From DASUBV01 sp036501025 (lineage in GTDB: Bacteria; Actinomycetota; Actinomycetes; Streptosporangiales; Streptosporangiaceae): DNA of 64,000 bases. Below are positions 1-7,671 of the stretch, one piece after another; the stretch's first letter is position 1, and each line of letters begins with the position of its first letter. The translations under genes were made by a program, and so were the position numbers. The stretch spans positions 7,393 through 71,392 of the forward strand of contig DASYBB010000241.1 in the NCBI GenBank assembly GCA_036501025.1, in the 5' to 3' direction. A model generated the notes under the pieces. It did no database searches. It was not told where the DNA came from and saw only the letters and a list, made by a program, of their open reading frames with translations.

Positions 1-2
1 CG

Positions 3-437
3 GCCAAGGGCGCGAAGATCACCGAGCGGGTCGAGCAGGAGCGCGGCGCGCGCCCGGAGCTGACCGAGGCGTCGATCGTCGTCTCCGGCGGCCGGGGCAT
101 GGGCAACGCGGAGAACTTCGGCATCATCGAGAAGCTGGCCGACTCGCTCGGCGCCGCGGTGGGCGCGTCCCGCGCGGCCGTCGACGCGGGCTGGTACCCG
201 CACGCGTTCCAGGTCGGCCAGACCGGCAAGACCGTGTCCCCGCAGCTGTACATCGCGGCCGGGATCTCCGGCGCGATCCAGCACCGCGCGGGCATGCAGA
301 CGTCCAAGACCATCGTGGTGATCAACAAGGATCCCGAGGCGCCCATCTTCGAGCTCGCCGACTTCGGCGTGGTGGGGGACCTGTTCAACGTGGTCCCGCA
401 GCTCACCGAGGAGGTCACCAAGCGGTCGGCCGGCTGA
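3..437 (+). CDS. etfA: Electron transfer flavoprotein alpha subunit, C-terminal part (5' truncated by window edge)
   Basis: This is the C-terminal 144 residues of EtfA/FixB, the FAD-binding subunit of the heterodimer that collects electrons from acyl-CoA dehydrogenases. The frame is open from base 3, so the start lies outside the window. The FAD-binding domain is clear: SGGRGMG, then SRAAVDAGW, the QVGQTGKTVSPQLYIAAGISG stretch, and INKDPEAPIF near the end. An EtfA upstream of a cysteine desulfurase and mnmA matches the fixAB-iscS-trmU order of Mycobacterium. etfB is presumably just upstream, outside the window. Confidence 0.95.
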   Translation, partial: AKGAKITERVEQERGARPELTEASIVVSGGRGMGNAENFGIIEKLADSLGAAVGASRAAVDAGWYPHAFQVGQTGKTVSPQLYIAAGISGAIQHRAGMQTSKTIVVINKDPEAPIFELADFGVVGDLFNVVPQLTEEVTKRSAG

Positions 438-491
438 CGGCGAGCCACGGCCCGGAGCCTGGATCGCCTGATCACGGTTAGGCTTTCTACC

Positions 492-1664
492 ATGCACGCG
501 TACCTCGACCACGCGGCGACCAGCTTGCTGGTGCCCGAGGCCCTGACGGCGATGACCGAGGAGCTCAGCCACCTCGGCAACCCGTCGTCCCTGCACAACG
601 CGGGCCGCCGGGCCCGCCGCGTGGTCGAGGAGGCCCGGGAGCAGATCGCCGCCGTCTACGAGGCCCGGCCCAGCGAGGTCGTCTTCACCAGCGGCGGCAC
701 CGAGGCCGACAACCTGGCCATCAAGGGCCTCTACTGGTCGCGGCGGGCGGCTGACCCGGCCCGCAACCGGGTGCTGGTGCCCGAGACCGAGCACCACGCC
801 GTCCTGGACAGCGTCCACTGGCTGGCCAGCCACGAGGGCGCCCGGGTGACCTGGCTGCCGGTCTCGGCCGCCGGCCGGACCGAGCCCGATGACCTGCGCG
901 CGGCCATCGAGCAGGACCCGTCGAGCGTGGCCCTGGCCAGCGTCATGTGGGCCAACAACGAGGTCGGGACGGTGCAGCCCGTCGCCGGCCTGGCCGAGGT
1001 CGCGCGCGAGTTCGGGGTGCCGTTCCACAGCGATGCGGTCCAGGCCGCCGGGCAGCTGCCCGTCGGCCTGGCCTCCAGCGGTGCCACCGCCCTGACCATC
1101 ACCGCCCACAAGATCGGCGGCCCGGTCGGCGTCGGCGCGCTGCTGCTGGCCCGCGGGTCCGAGCCGGTGCCCGTGCTGCACGGCGGCGGCCAGGAGCGCG
1201 ATGTCCGGTCGGGCACGCTGGATGCCCCGGCCATCCGCGCGTTCGCCGTGGCCGTCGAGATCGCGTTCGACCGCCGGGCCGACGAGGCCAAGCGGCTGGC
1301 CGCCCTGCGCGACGACCTGATCGCTCAGGTCGTGGCCGCGGTCCCAGACGCGCTGCTGAACGGCGAGCGCCCCGGCCCCGGCCGGCTGCCCGGCAACGCG
1401 CACTTCTCGTTCCCCGGCTGCGAGGGCGACGCGCTGCTGATGCTGCTCGACGCCCGCGACATCGCCTGCTCCACCGGCTCGGCCTGCACGGCCGGCATCG
1501 CGCAGCCCAGCCACGTGCTGCTGGCCATGGGCGCGGACGAGGCCCGGGCGCGCGGCTCGCTGCGCTTCTCCCTCGGCCACTCCAGCACCCAGGCCGACGT
1601 CGACGCCCTCGGCGCCGTCATCGGCGAGGTCGTGGAGCGCGCCCGCCGGGCCACTTCCCGCTAG
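492..1664 (+). CDS. iscS: Cysteine desulfurase (NifS/IscS family)
   Basis: PLP-dependent enzyme that takes sulfur from L-cysteine as a persulfide and passes it to acceptors. It is 390 aa, usual for the IscS/NifS class. The Schiff-base lysine is K207 in TITAHKIGGP and the persulfide cysteine is probably C332 in STGSACTAG. It sits upstream of mnmA, the tRNA 2-thiouridylase, and the same pairing is conserved in other actinobacteria, so the likely job is sulfur supply for tRNA thiolation. Here a sigma/membrane-protein pair on the opposite strand separates the two genes. The ATG at 492 is preceded by a short spacer after etfA. Confidence 0.95.
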   Translation: MHAYLDHAATSLLVPEALTAMTEELSHLGNPSSLHNAGRRARRVVEEAREQIAAVYEARPSEVVFTSGGTEADNLAIKGLYWSRRAADPARNRVLVPETEHHAVLDSVHWLASHEGARVTWLPVSAAGRTEPDDLRAAIEQDPSSVALASVMWANNEVGTVQPVAGLAEVAREFGVPFHSDAVQAAGQLPVGLASSGATALTITAHKIGGPVGVGALLLARGSEPVPVLHGGGQERDVRSGTLDAPAIRAFAVAVEIAFDRRADEAKRLAALRDDLIAQVVAAVPDALLNGERPGPGRLPGNAHFSFPGCEGDALLMLLDARDIACSTGSACTAGIAQPSHVLLAMGADEARARGSLRFSLGHSSTQADVDALGAVIGEVVERARRATSR

Positions 1665-1694
1665 CGCTTGAGTAGCCCGCCGGGCGGCGCCGGC

Positions 1695-2339
1695 CTAGGC
1701 GCAGCCCTGGTAGTGGCCCTGGGGGATGACAGAGACCTGCGGCCCGAGGGGGCTGCCGGTGATGTACAGCTCGCTCCCGGCCGGCCACAGCGCGGTGTTG
1801 AAGGTCGCTGTGATGTTGAGGATGGCCGTGTCGCTGCTCGCGCTGGGCGAGAACCGGTAGATGCCCACCGGGACGTCGTGCAGGGCCGCGGTGTCCGCAC
1901 TGCACGCCCCCGCGCCGAAGTGCAGCAGGGCCGGCACCTGGTGCGCGGCCAGCGCCTGCTTGAGCCCGGCCGCGTCGGTGAGCTGGTGCAGGGTGAGCGT
2001 CACCGAGCCGTCCGGGGCGGCCCGGACCGACCACGCGGCCAGCCGCGCGCTGTTCGCCGGCGCCCCCGCCCGCCCCGCTGCCGCCGCCGCGGCCGCCCCG
2101 CCGGCCACGGCGCCCGGTCCCGCGGCCGCGCCGGTCAGCGCCACGGTCAGCGCCGCGCCCGCGGTCAGGGCGCTCCCGGCGAGGCCGCCACCGAGTGCCC
2201 GGCGCCGGCCCCGGCGGGACCGGGCCGCGGCCATGACCCGCGGCAGGCCGGCCTCCGGCCCGCCGGACGGCGCGGCGGCGTCGACCGCCTGCCGGACTGC
2301 GGTCACGACGGCCGTCGTAGTGGTATCGGTGGAATTCAT
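1695..2339 (-). CDS. Membrane-anchored putative anti-sigma factor partner
   Basis: A 214-aa protein whose function is inferred from position. It starts inside the stop of the sigma-factor gene (ATGA overlap at 2336-2339), the usual layout of an ECF sigma and its anti-sigma. A short basic cytoplasmic segment (about residues 1-48, ending in a run of Arg) is followed by one hydrophobic Ala/Gly-rich segment (about 49-75), an Ala-rich linker, and an extracytoplasmic domain of roughly 110 residues with two cysteines. No HxxxCxxC zinc anti-sigma motif is visible, so this is not a canonical ZAS protein. I do not recognise the extracellular domain. Confidence 0.7.
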   Translation of the reverse strand: MNSTDTTTTAVVTAVRQAVDAAAPSGGPEAGLPRVMAAARSRRGRRRALGGGLAGSALTAGAALTVALTGAAAGPGAVAGGAAAAAAAGRAGAPANSARLAAWSVRAAPDGSVTLTLHQLTDAAGLKQALAAHQVPALLHFGAGACSADTAALHDVPVGIYRFSPSASSDTAILNITATFNTALWPAGSELYITGSPLGPQVSVIPQGHYQGCA

Positions 2340-2875
2340 CGGGTGACCTCCTGGCCGGCGGGAACGGGATCGGTGTCAAGGGGCAGGGCCGCGCGCAGCG
2401 CGGCGACGGCGCGGGACAGGTGGGCGCCCACGGTGCCGGGAGCGATGCCCAGCACGGCCGCGGTGGCGGCCATGTCCAGGTCGAGGAACAGGCGCAGCGC
2501 GATGACCTCGCGCTGGCGCCGGGGGAGCGCCCGCAGTGCGGCCAGCAGGCCCGGGTCGCCTGCCAGGCCCGTGGACGGCTCGGGCCGCCCGCCGGGCTCG
2601 CCGCCCGGCGCCGGGGCGTCGTGGTCGTCCAGCGGGACCTCGCGGCGGCGGCGGCGCCACCACGAGACGCCCGTGTTCAGTGCGGTCCGCACCACCCAGG
2701 CCTCCGGGGCCGGGTGCCGCCGCACCGTCCGCCACGACAGCAGCGCCCGGGTGTAGGCCTCGGCCACCAGGTCCTCGGCCAGGTCGGCGCGGCCGGTCCC
2801 GGCGATCACGGCCCGCAGGCAGCGCTGGTGGCTGGCCCGGTAAAACTCGGCGAATCCGCTCTGGTCTTGTCGCAC
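2336..2875 (-). CDS. ECF-family RNA polymerase sigma factor
   Basis: A sigma-70-type ECF factor of 179 aa. Region 2 covers about residues 7-70 (FAEFYRASH, then ADLAEDLVAEAYTRAL). A Pro/Gly-rich linker follows, then region 4 with the helix-turn-helix around LRALPRRQREVIALRLFLDL and APGTVGAHLSRAVAAL. It looks like the SigE-like class common in actinomycetes. The start is a GTG at 2875 with a GGGA upstream. It is co-transcribed with the overlapping membrane protein downstream and diverges from mnmA, sharing a 98-bp promoter region. The stimulus cannot be read from the sequence. Confidence 0.9.
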   Translation of the reverse strand: MRQDQSGFAEFYRASHQRCLRAVIAGTGRADLAEDLVAEAYTRALLSWRTVRRHPAPEAWVVRTALNTGVSWWRRRRREVPLDDHDAPAPGGEPGGRPEPSTGLAGDPGLLAALRALPRRQREVIALRLFLDLDMAATAAVLGIAPGTVGAHLSRAVAALRAALPLDTDPVPAGQEVTR

Positions 2876-2973
2876 GTCCCGTTAACGCCTCACCCGCCCG
2901 GAGCTTTTACCGGCCCGCCCGACAGTCTTGACGGGATTCCGGCCAGCCGCCGGGCGCATATCCTGATCTGGCT

Positions 2974-4149
2974 ATGACTACTCTGCGCGTGCTGGCCGCG
3001 ATGTCGGGCGGCGTCGACTCCGCCGTGGCCGCGGCCCGGGCCGCCGAGGCCGGCCACGACGTGACTGGCGTGCACCTGGCCCTGTCGGGCAACCCCCGGT
3101 CCTACCGGACCGGCGCCCGCGGCTGCTGCACCCTCGAGGACGCCCGCGACGCCCGGCGGGCGGCCGACGTGATCGGCATCCCGTTCTACGTCTGGGACCT
3201 CGCCGAGCGCTTCCACGAGGACGTCGTCGAGGACTTCGTCGCGGAGTACGCCCGGGGCAACACGCCGAACCCGTGCCTGCGCTGCAACGAGAAGATCAAG
3301 TTCGCGGCCGTGCTGGACCGGGCCCTGGCCCTCGGCTTCGACGCGGTCGCCACCGGCCACCACGCCCGCCTCAGCCCGGCCCTGCCCACCCCCGCCCCCC
3401 AGCCCGGCGAGGCCGCCGGGCCGCCGCGGCCCGGCCGCCGGCTGCTGCGCAGCGTGGACGCGGGCAAGGACCAGTCGTACGTGCTGGCCGTCCTGACCAG
3501 CGCGCAGCTGGACCGGGCCCTGTTCCCGCTCGGCGGCATCACCAAGGAACAGGTCCGCCAGGAGGCCGCCGCCCGCGGCCTGGCCGTCGCCGACAAGCCG
3601 GACAGCCACGACGTCTGCTTCATCCCCGACGGGGACACAAGGTCGTTCCTGCACGGTCACCTGGGCAGCGCCCCCGGCGCCATCGTCGACGCCGACGGAG
3701 CGGTCGTGGGCGGCCACGACGGCAGCTACGGGTTCACCGTCGGCCAGCGCCGGGGCCTCGGCCTGCACCGCCCGGCCCCCGACGGCCAGCCCCGCTATGT
3801 CCTGGACATCGAGCCGGTCTCCCGCGCCGTCACCATCGGCCCGGCCGCCGGCCTGGATGTCACCCGGATCGAGGCGGCCCGCCCGGTCTGGTCCGGCTGC
3901 CCCCCGCCCGGCGGCCCGCTGGACTGCCTGGTCCAGCTCCGGGCGCACGGCGCCCCGCTGCCCGCCACCGTCACCCCGGCCGCCGCGCCCGACGGCGGCG
4001 ACCTGCTCCAGATCGCCCTGCACGAGCCCGCCCGGGGCATCGCCCGCGGCCAGGCCGCCGTGCTCTACGACGGCGACCTCGTCCTCGGCTCCGCGACCAT
4101 CGCCCGCGCCGCCCGCGAGCCCGCCGCCGCGCCCTCCCCCGCCGGGTAG
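2974..4149 (+). CDS. mnmA: tRNA-specific 2-thiouridylase MnmA
   Basis: ATP-dependent enzyme that thiolates U34 of tRNA-Lys, -Glu and -Gln. It is 391 aa, normal for the family. The N-terminal PP-loop is SGGVDS at residues 11-16. The catalytic cysteines are C104 in TPNPCLRCNEKIKF and C215 in DSHDVCFIP. A Pro-rich insertion at about 135-155 is a common variation in high-GC actinobacteria. Sulfur is probably delivered by the desulfurase at 492-1664. Two of its substrate tRNAs, Gln and Glu, are also encoded in this window. Confidence 0.97.
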   Translation: MTTLRVLAAMSGGVDSAVAAARAAEAGHDVTGVHLALSGNPRSYRTGARGCCTLEDARDARRAADVIGIPFYVWDLAERFHEDVVEDFVAEYARGNTPNPCLRCNEKIKFAAVLDRALALGFDAVATGHHARLSPALPTPAPQPGEAAGPPRPGRRLLRSVDAGKDQSYVLAVLTSAQLDRALFPLGGITKEQVRQEAAARGLAVADKPDSHDVCFIPDGDTRSFLHGHLGSAPGAIVDADGAVVGGHDGSYGFTVGQRRGLGLHRPAPDGQPRYVLDIEPVSRAVTIGPAAGLDVTRIEAARPVWSGCPPPGGPLDCLVQLRAHGAPLPATVTPAAAPDGGDLLQIALHEPARGIARGQAAVLYDGDLVLGSATIARAAREPAAAPSPAG

Positions 4150-4197
4150 CACCGCGCGGCAGCGCGCGATGTCGCAGCCCGCCACTAGGCTCTCCAT

Positions 4198-5292
4198 GTG
4201 AGCACTGACCGCCTGACCACGGAATCCCCGTCCCCGGAGTCCGTCGCGGCCGGTGCCGGCGCGCCGGGGCCGCGGTCGTACCCGTGGGCACCGGGCTCGG
4301 CCACCGGGATCGGCTCGATGCCCGGCACCGACCCGGAGCAGGCGTGCGCCGTGATCATGGGGGAGCTGCCGGACTTCCCGTTCCTGCCGGAGCTGCCCGG
4401 CCGCGGCGCGGGGGCCGACCTGATCGGCCGGACCGCGGCGCTGCTGGTCGACCTGCCCGTGGAGACCACGCCGGGCGGCTGGAAGCTCGCCGCCCGGGCG
4501 GGCCGGGACCAGCGCCGGGCGGCCAGCTTCCTGGCCTTCGACCTCGACGCCGCGCAGACGGCCGCCGACGGCTACGCCGGCCCCTACAAGATCTCCGTGT
4601 GCGGGCCGCTGACGCTGGCCGCGTCGGTCGAGCTGAGCCGCAGCGTGAACCCGGCCCTGGCCGACCCCGGTGCCCTGGCCGACCTGACCAGCTCGCTGGC
4701 CGAGGGCCTGGCCCAGCACGTGCGCGGGGTGCGCGAGCGCATCCCGGGCGCGGTCGTCGTGGTCCAGGTCGACGAGCCGTCCCTGCCCGCCGTGCTGGCC
4801 GGGCACGTCCCGACGGCCAGCGCGCTCAACATGGTGCGGGCGCTGGACGAGGCGGCGGTCCGCGCCGCGCTCGGTCCGGTGCTGCAGGCGACCACCGCCG
4901 CCACCGTGGTGCATTGCTGCGCCCCGGACTATCCGTTCCTCATCGTCGCGGATGCCGGGGCGGATGCCGTCAGCTTCGACCTGGCCACCGTCGGGCGCGC
5001 GAACCTGGACGCCCTGGCCGAGGTGGCCGACGCCGGGCTCGGGCTGCTGGCCGGGGCGCTGCCCACCGACACGCCCGCGGGCAGCAAGCCCCGCCCGCCG
5101 CGCGACACCGCCGACGCGGTGGTCACCATGTGGCGCCGGATGACGCTGGCGCCGGGGCGGCTGGCCGAGCAGGTCGTGGTCACCCCGGCGTGCGGGCTGG
5201 CCGGCCTGTCGCCGCAGCTGGCCCGCACCGCGCTGGCCCACTGCCGGGAGGCCGCGCGCATCGCGCCGGAGCTGATCGAGGAGGCCAGATGA
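4198..5292 (+). CDS. Vitamin-B12-independent methionine synthase-like protein (UROD/MetE-like barrel)
   Basis: A 364-aa protein of the MetE C-terminal/UROD-like barrel superfamily that actinobacteria carry between mnmA and ligA (the position of Rv3015c in M. tuberculosis). ATGIGSMPGTD near the N terminus, VCGPLTLAAS in the middle, VVQVDEPSLPAVL, VVHCCAPDYPF and VTPACGLAGL near the C terminus resemble the zinc- and folate-binding parts of MetE. At this length it lacks the N-terminal half of true MetE, so methionine synthase activity is uncertain. The GTG at 4198 is the start. The stop overlaps the ligA ATG by 4 bp, implying coupled translation. Confidence 0.85.
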   Translation: MSTDRLTTESPSPESVAAGAGAPGPRSYPWAPGSATGIGSMPGTDPEQACAVIMGELPDFPFLPELPGRGAGADLIGRTAALLVDLPVETTPGGWKLAARAGRDQRRAASFLAFDLDAAQTAADGYAGPYKISVCGPLTLAASVELSRSVNPALADPGALADLTSSLAEGLAQHVRGVRERIPGAVVVVQVDEPSLPAVLAGHVPTASALNMVRALDEAAVRAALGPVLQATTAATVVHCCAPDYPFLIVADAGADAVSFDLATVGRANLDALAEVADAGLGLLAGALPTDTPAGSKPRPPRDTADAVVTMWRRMTLAPGRLAEQVVVTPACGLAGLSPQLARTALAHCREAARIAPELIEEAR

Positions 5293-7517
5293 CCGAACAG
5301 CCGGGCGAGGGCCTGGAACTCACCGAGGAACAGCCCGGCGAGGGTCCGGCTGAGGTCCCGGACGCCCCGACCCCGGCCCGCCAGAGGCATGCCGAGCTGG
5401 CCGCCGACCTGACCGAGCACCTCTACCGGTACCACGTGCTCGACGCGCCGGTGATCTCCGACGGCGAGTACGACCGGCTCATGCGCGAGCTGGAGGGACT
5501 GGAGGAGCAGTACCCCGAGCTGCGCACGCCCGACTCGCCCACCCAGCGCGTTGGCAACCCGATCTCCACCGACTTCGCCGCGGTCGAGCACCTGGAGCGG
5601 CTGCTCAGCCTGGACAACGCGTTCTCGGCCGAGGAGCTCGAGGCGTGGGCGGCCCGGGCGGCCAGGCTCGGCGCGGCCGGCCCGTACCTGTGCGAGCTGA
5701 AGATCGACGGGCTGGCCATCGCGCTGGTCTACCGCAACGGGCGCCTGGTCCGGGCCGCGACCCGGGGCGACGGCGTGACCGGCGAGGACGTGACCCCCAA
5801 CATCAAGACGATCTCGGCCGTGCCGGCCCGGCTGGCCGGGACGGGCTGGCCGCCGGAGCTGGAGGTGCGCGGCGAGGTGTTCTTGCCGGTGGCCGCGTTC
5901 AACGAGCTGAACGAGCGGCTGACCAGCGAGGGCAAGGCGCCGTTCGCGAACCCGCGGAACTCGGCGGCCGGCTCGCTGCGGCAGAAGGACCCGCGGGTCA
6001 CCGCCACCCGGCCGCTCGGCATGCTCGTGCACGGGCTGTTCGTGCCGGGCGGCTCGCCCGAGGCGGGCATGCCCGCGCCCGGCGACGCCGGCCCCGACGG
6101 CGAGCCGCCGGCCGGCCCGGCAGCGCTCGATTCACGCGTCCCCGACACCCAGTCCGGCTGGTACCACCGAATCGCCGAGTGGGGCCTGCCGGTCAGCGAC
6201 CGGTTCCAGGTCGTCGACGACCTCGACGCGGTCCGCGCCTACGTCGCGCGCTACGGCGAGCACCGCCACGACACCCCGTACGAGATCGACGGCGTGGTCG
6301 TCAAGATCGACCAGCTCGGCCTGCAGCGGCAGCTCGGCGCGACCAGCCGGGCGCCGCGCTGGGCGATCGCCTACAAGTACCCGCCCGAGGAGGTCACCAC
6401 CCGGCTGCTGGACATCCGGGTCAACGTCGGCCGGACCGGGCGGGTCACGCCGTACGCCGTCATGGAGCCGGTCAAGGTCAGCGGCTCGACCGTCGACCGG
6501 GCCACCCTGCACAACGAGGACGAGGTGATCCGCAAGGGCGTGCTCATCGGCGACATGGTCGTGCTGCGCAAGGCCGGCGACGTGATCCCCGAGGTGGTCG
6601 GGCCGGTCGCGGACCTGCGGACCGGCGGCGAGCACGCCTTCGACTTCCCGCGGGAGTGCCCGGCGTGCGGGACCACGCTGGCCCGCGAGGAAGGCGAGGT
6701 CGACTGGCGCTGCCCGAACACCCGGTCCTGCCCGGCCCAGCTGCGCGAGCGGCTGTTCCACCTGGCCGGGCGCGGCGCCTTCGACATCGAGGTGCTCGGC
6801 TACGAGGCCGCCGTGGCGCTCCTGGACTCCGGCCTGGTCACGGACGAGGGCGACCTGTTCGGCCTCACCGACGAGTCCCTGGCCACCAGCCCGTTCTTCG
6901 TCAGCAAGCAGGGCACGCTGACCGTCAACGCGGTCAAGCTGCTGCACAACCTGGAGGAGGCGCGGAGCCGGCCGCTGTGGCGGATCCTGGTCGCGCTGTC
7001 CATCCGGCACGTCGGCCCCACCGCGGCCCGCGCCCTGGCCGCGGCCTTCGGCTCGGTCGACGCCATCGCCGCCGCCCCGCCCGAGGCGCTGACCGCCGTG
7101 GCCGACGTCGGCCCGACGATCGCCAAGTCGGTCCAGGACTGGTTCGCCGTGGACTGGCATGCCCAGATCGTGTCCAAGTGGCGCGACAGCGGGGTCCAGC
7201 TGGCCCAGGCGGGCTGGGTCGCGCCGCCCCCCGGCGAGCCGGCCGGCCTGCTGGCCGGGATCACGGTGGTGCTGACCGGGACCATGGCGGGCCGGACCCG
7301 CGAGGAGGCGGCCGCCGCCATCGAGGAACTCGGCGGCAAGGTGTCGAACTCCGTCTCGAAGAAGACCCGGTTCGTGGTCGCGGGGGAAAATGCCGGGTCA
7401 AAACTGGACAAGGCGCACACGCTCGGCGTGCGGGTACTAGACGAGAGCGGCCTCGACGTGTTGCTCTCGGAGGGCGCCGACGCGGCGGCCGCGGTTGCCT
7501 CCGCCGAGACTGCGTGA
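5289..7517 (+). CDS. ligA: NAD-dependent DNA ligase LigA
   Basis: NAD+-dependent ligase that seals nicks in replication and repair; 742 aa. Domains in order: Ia (about 30-95, with YRYHVLDAPVISDGEYD), adenylation domain with catalytic K138 in CELKIDG, OB fold, a four-cysteine zinc finger beginning CPACGTTL and ending CPAQ, helix-hairpin-helix repeats, and a C-terminal BRCT domain around LTGTMAGRTREEA. A Gly/Pro/Ala-rich loop of about 40 residues is inserted late in the adenylation domain (encoded at about 6040-6150). The ATG at 5289 in the ATGA overlap is chosen although the frame stays open upstream, because homology begins there. Confidence 0.97.
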   Translation: MTEQPGEGLELTEEQPGEGPAEVPDAPTPARQRHAELAADLTEHLYRYHVLDAPVISDGEYDRLMRELEGLEEQYPELRTPDSPTQRVGNPISTDFAAVEHLERLLSLDNAFSAEELEAWAARAARLGAAGPYLCELKIDGLAIALVYRNGRLVRAATRGDGVTGEDVTPNIKTISAVPARLAGTGWPPELEVRGEVFLPVAAFNELNERLTSEGKAPFANPRNSAAGSLRQKDPRVTATRPLGMLVHGLFVPGGSPEAGMPAPGDAGPDGEPPAGPAALDSRVPDTQSGWYHRIAEWGLPVSDRFQVVDDLDAVRAYVARYGEHRHDTPYEIDGVVVKIDQLGLQRQLGATSRAPRWAIAYKYPPEEVTTRLLDIRVNVGRTGRVTPYAVMEPVKVSGSTVDRATLHNEDEVIRKGVLIGDMVVLRKAGDVIPEVVGPVADLRTGGEHAFDFPRECPACGTTLAREEGEVDWRCPNTRSCPAQLRERLFHLAGRGAFDIEVLGYEAAVALLDSGLVTDEGDLFGLTDESLATSPFFVSKQGTLTVNAVKLLHNLEEARSRPLWRILVALSIRHVGPTAARALAAAFGSVDAIAAAPPEALTAVADVGPTIAKSVQDWFAVDWHAQIVSKWRDSGVQLAQAGWVAPPPGEPAGLLAGITVVLTGTMAGRTREEAAAAIEELGGKVSNSVSKKTRFVVAGENAGSKLDKAHTLGVRVLDESGLDVLLSEGADAAAAVASAETA

Positions 7518-7671
7518 CAGGACTGGTCTCCTACCGTGTTCGGATACCTACGGAAAGACATGTAGTAACGGATAGTATGCAATTGGCTTCGGGAAGTGGG
7601 CCACCGGCCGTACGCTTGGAGCCACGCACGTGCATACGGGGCGCAATCGGTTGCAGCGTTGAGGTTCGCCT

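Noticed and set aside
2890..5241. A 783-codon open frame on the minus strand
   Set aside because: It is antisense to mnmA and the methionine-synthase-like gene, whose families are certain, and its product is low-complexity Gly/Arg/Pro sequence typical of shadow frames in high-GC DNA.
4284..5288. Upstream extension of the ligA frame to 4284
   Set aside because: The extra 335 residues are shadow sequence over the upstream gene; LigA homology begins after the ATG at 5289, which lies in an ATGA overlap.
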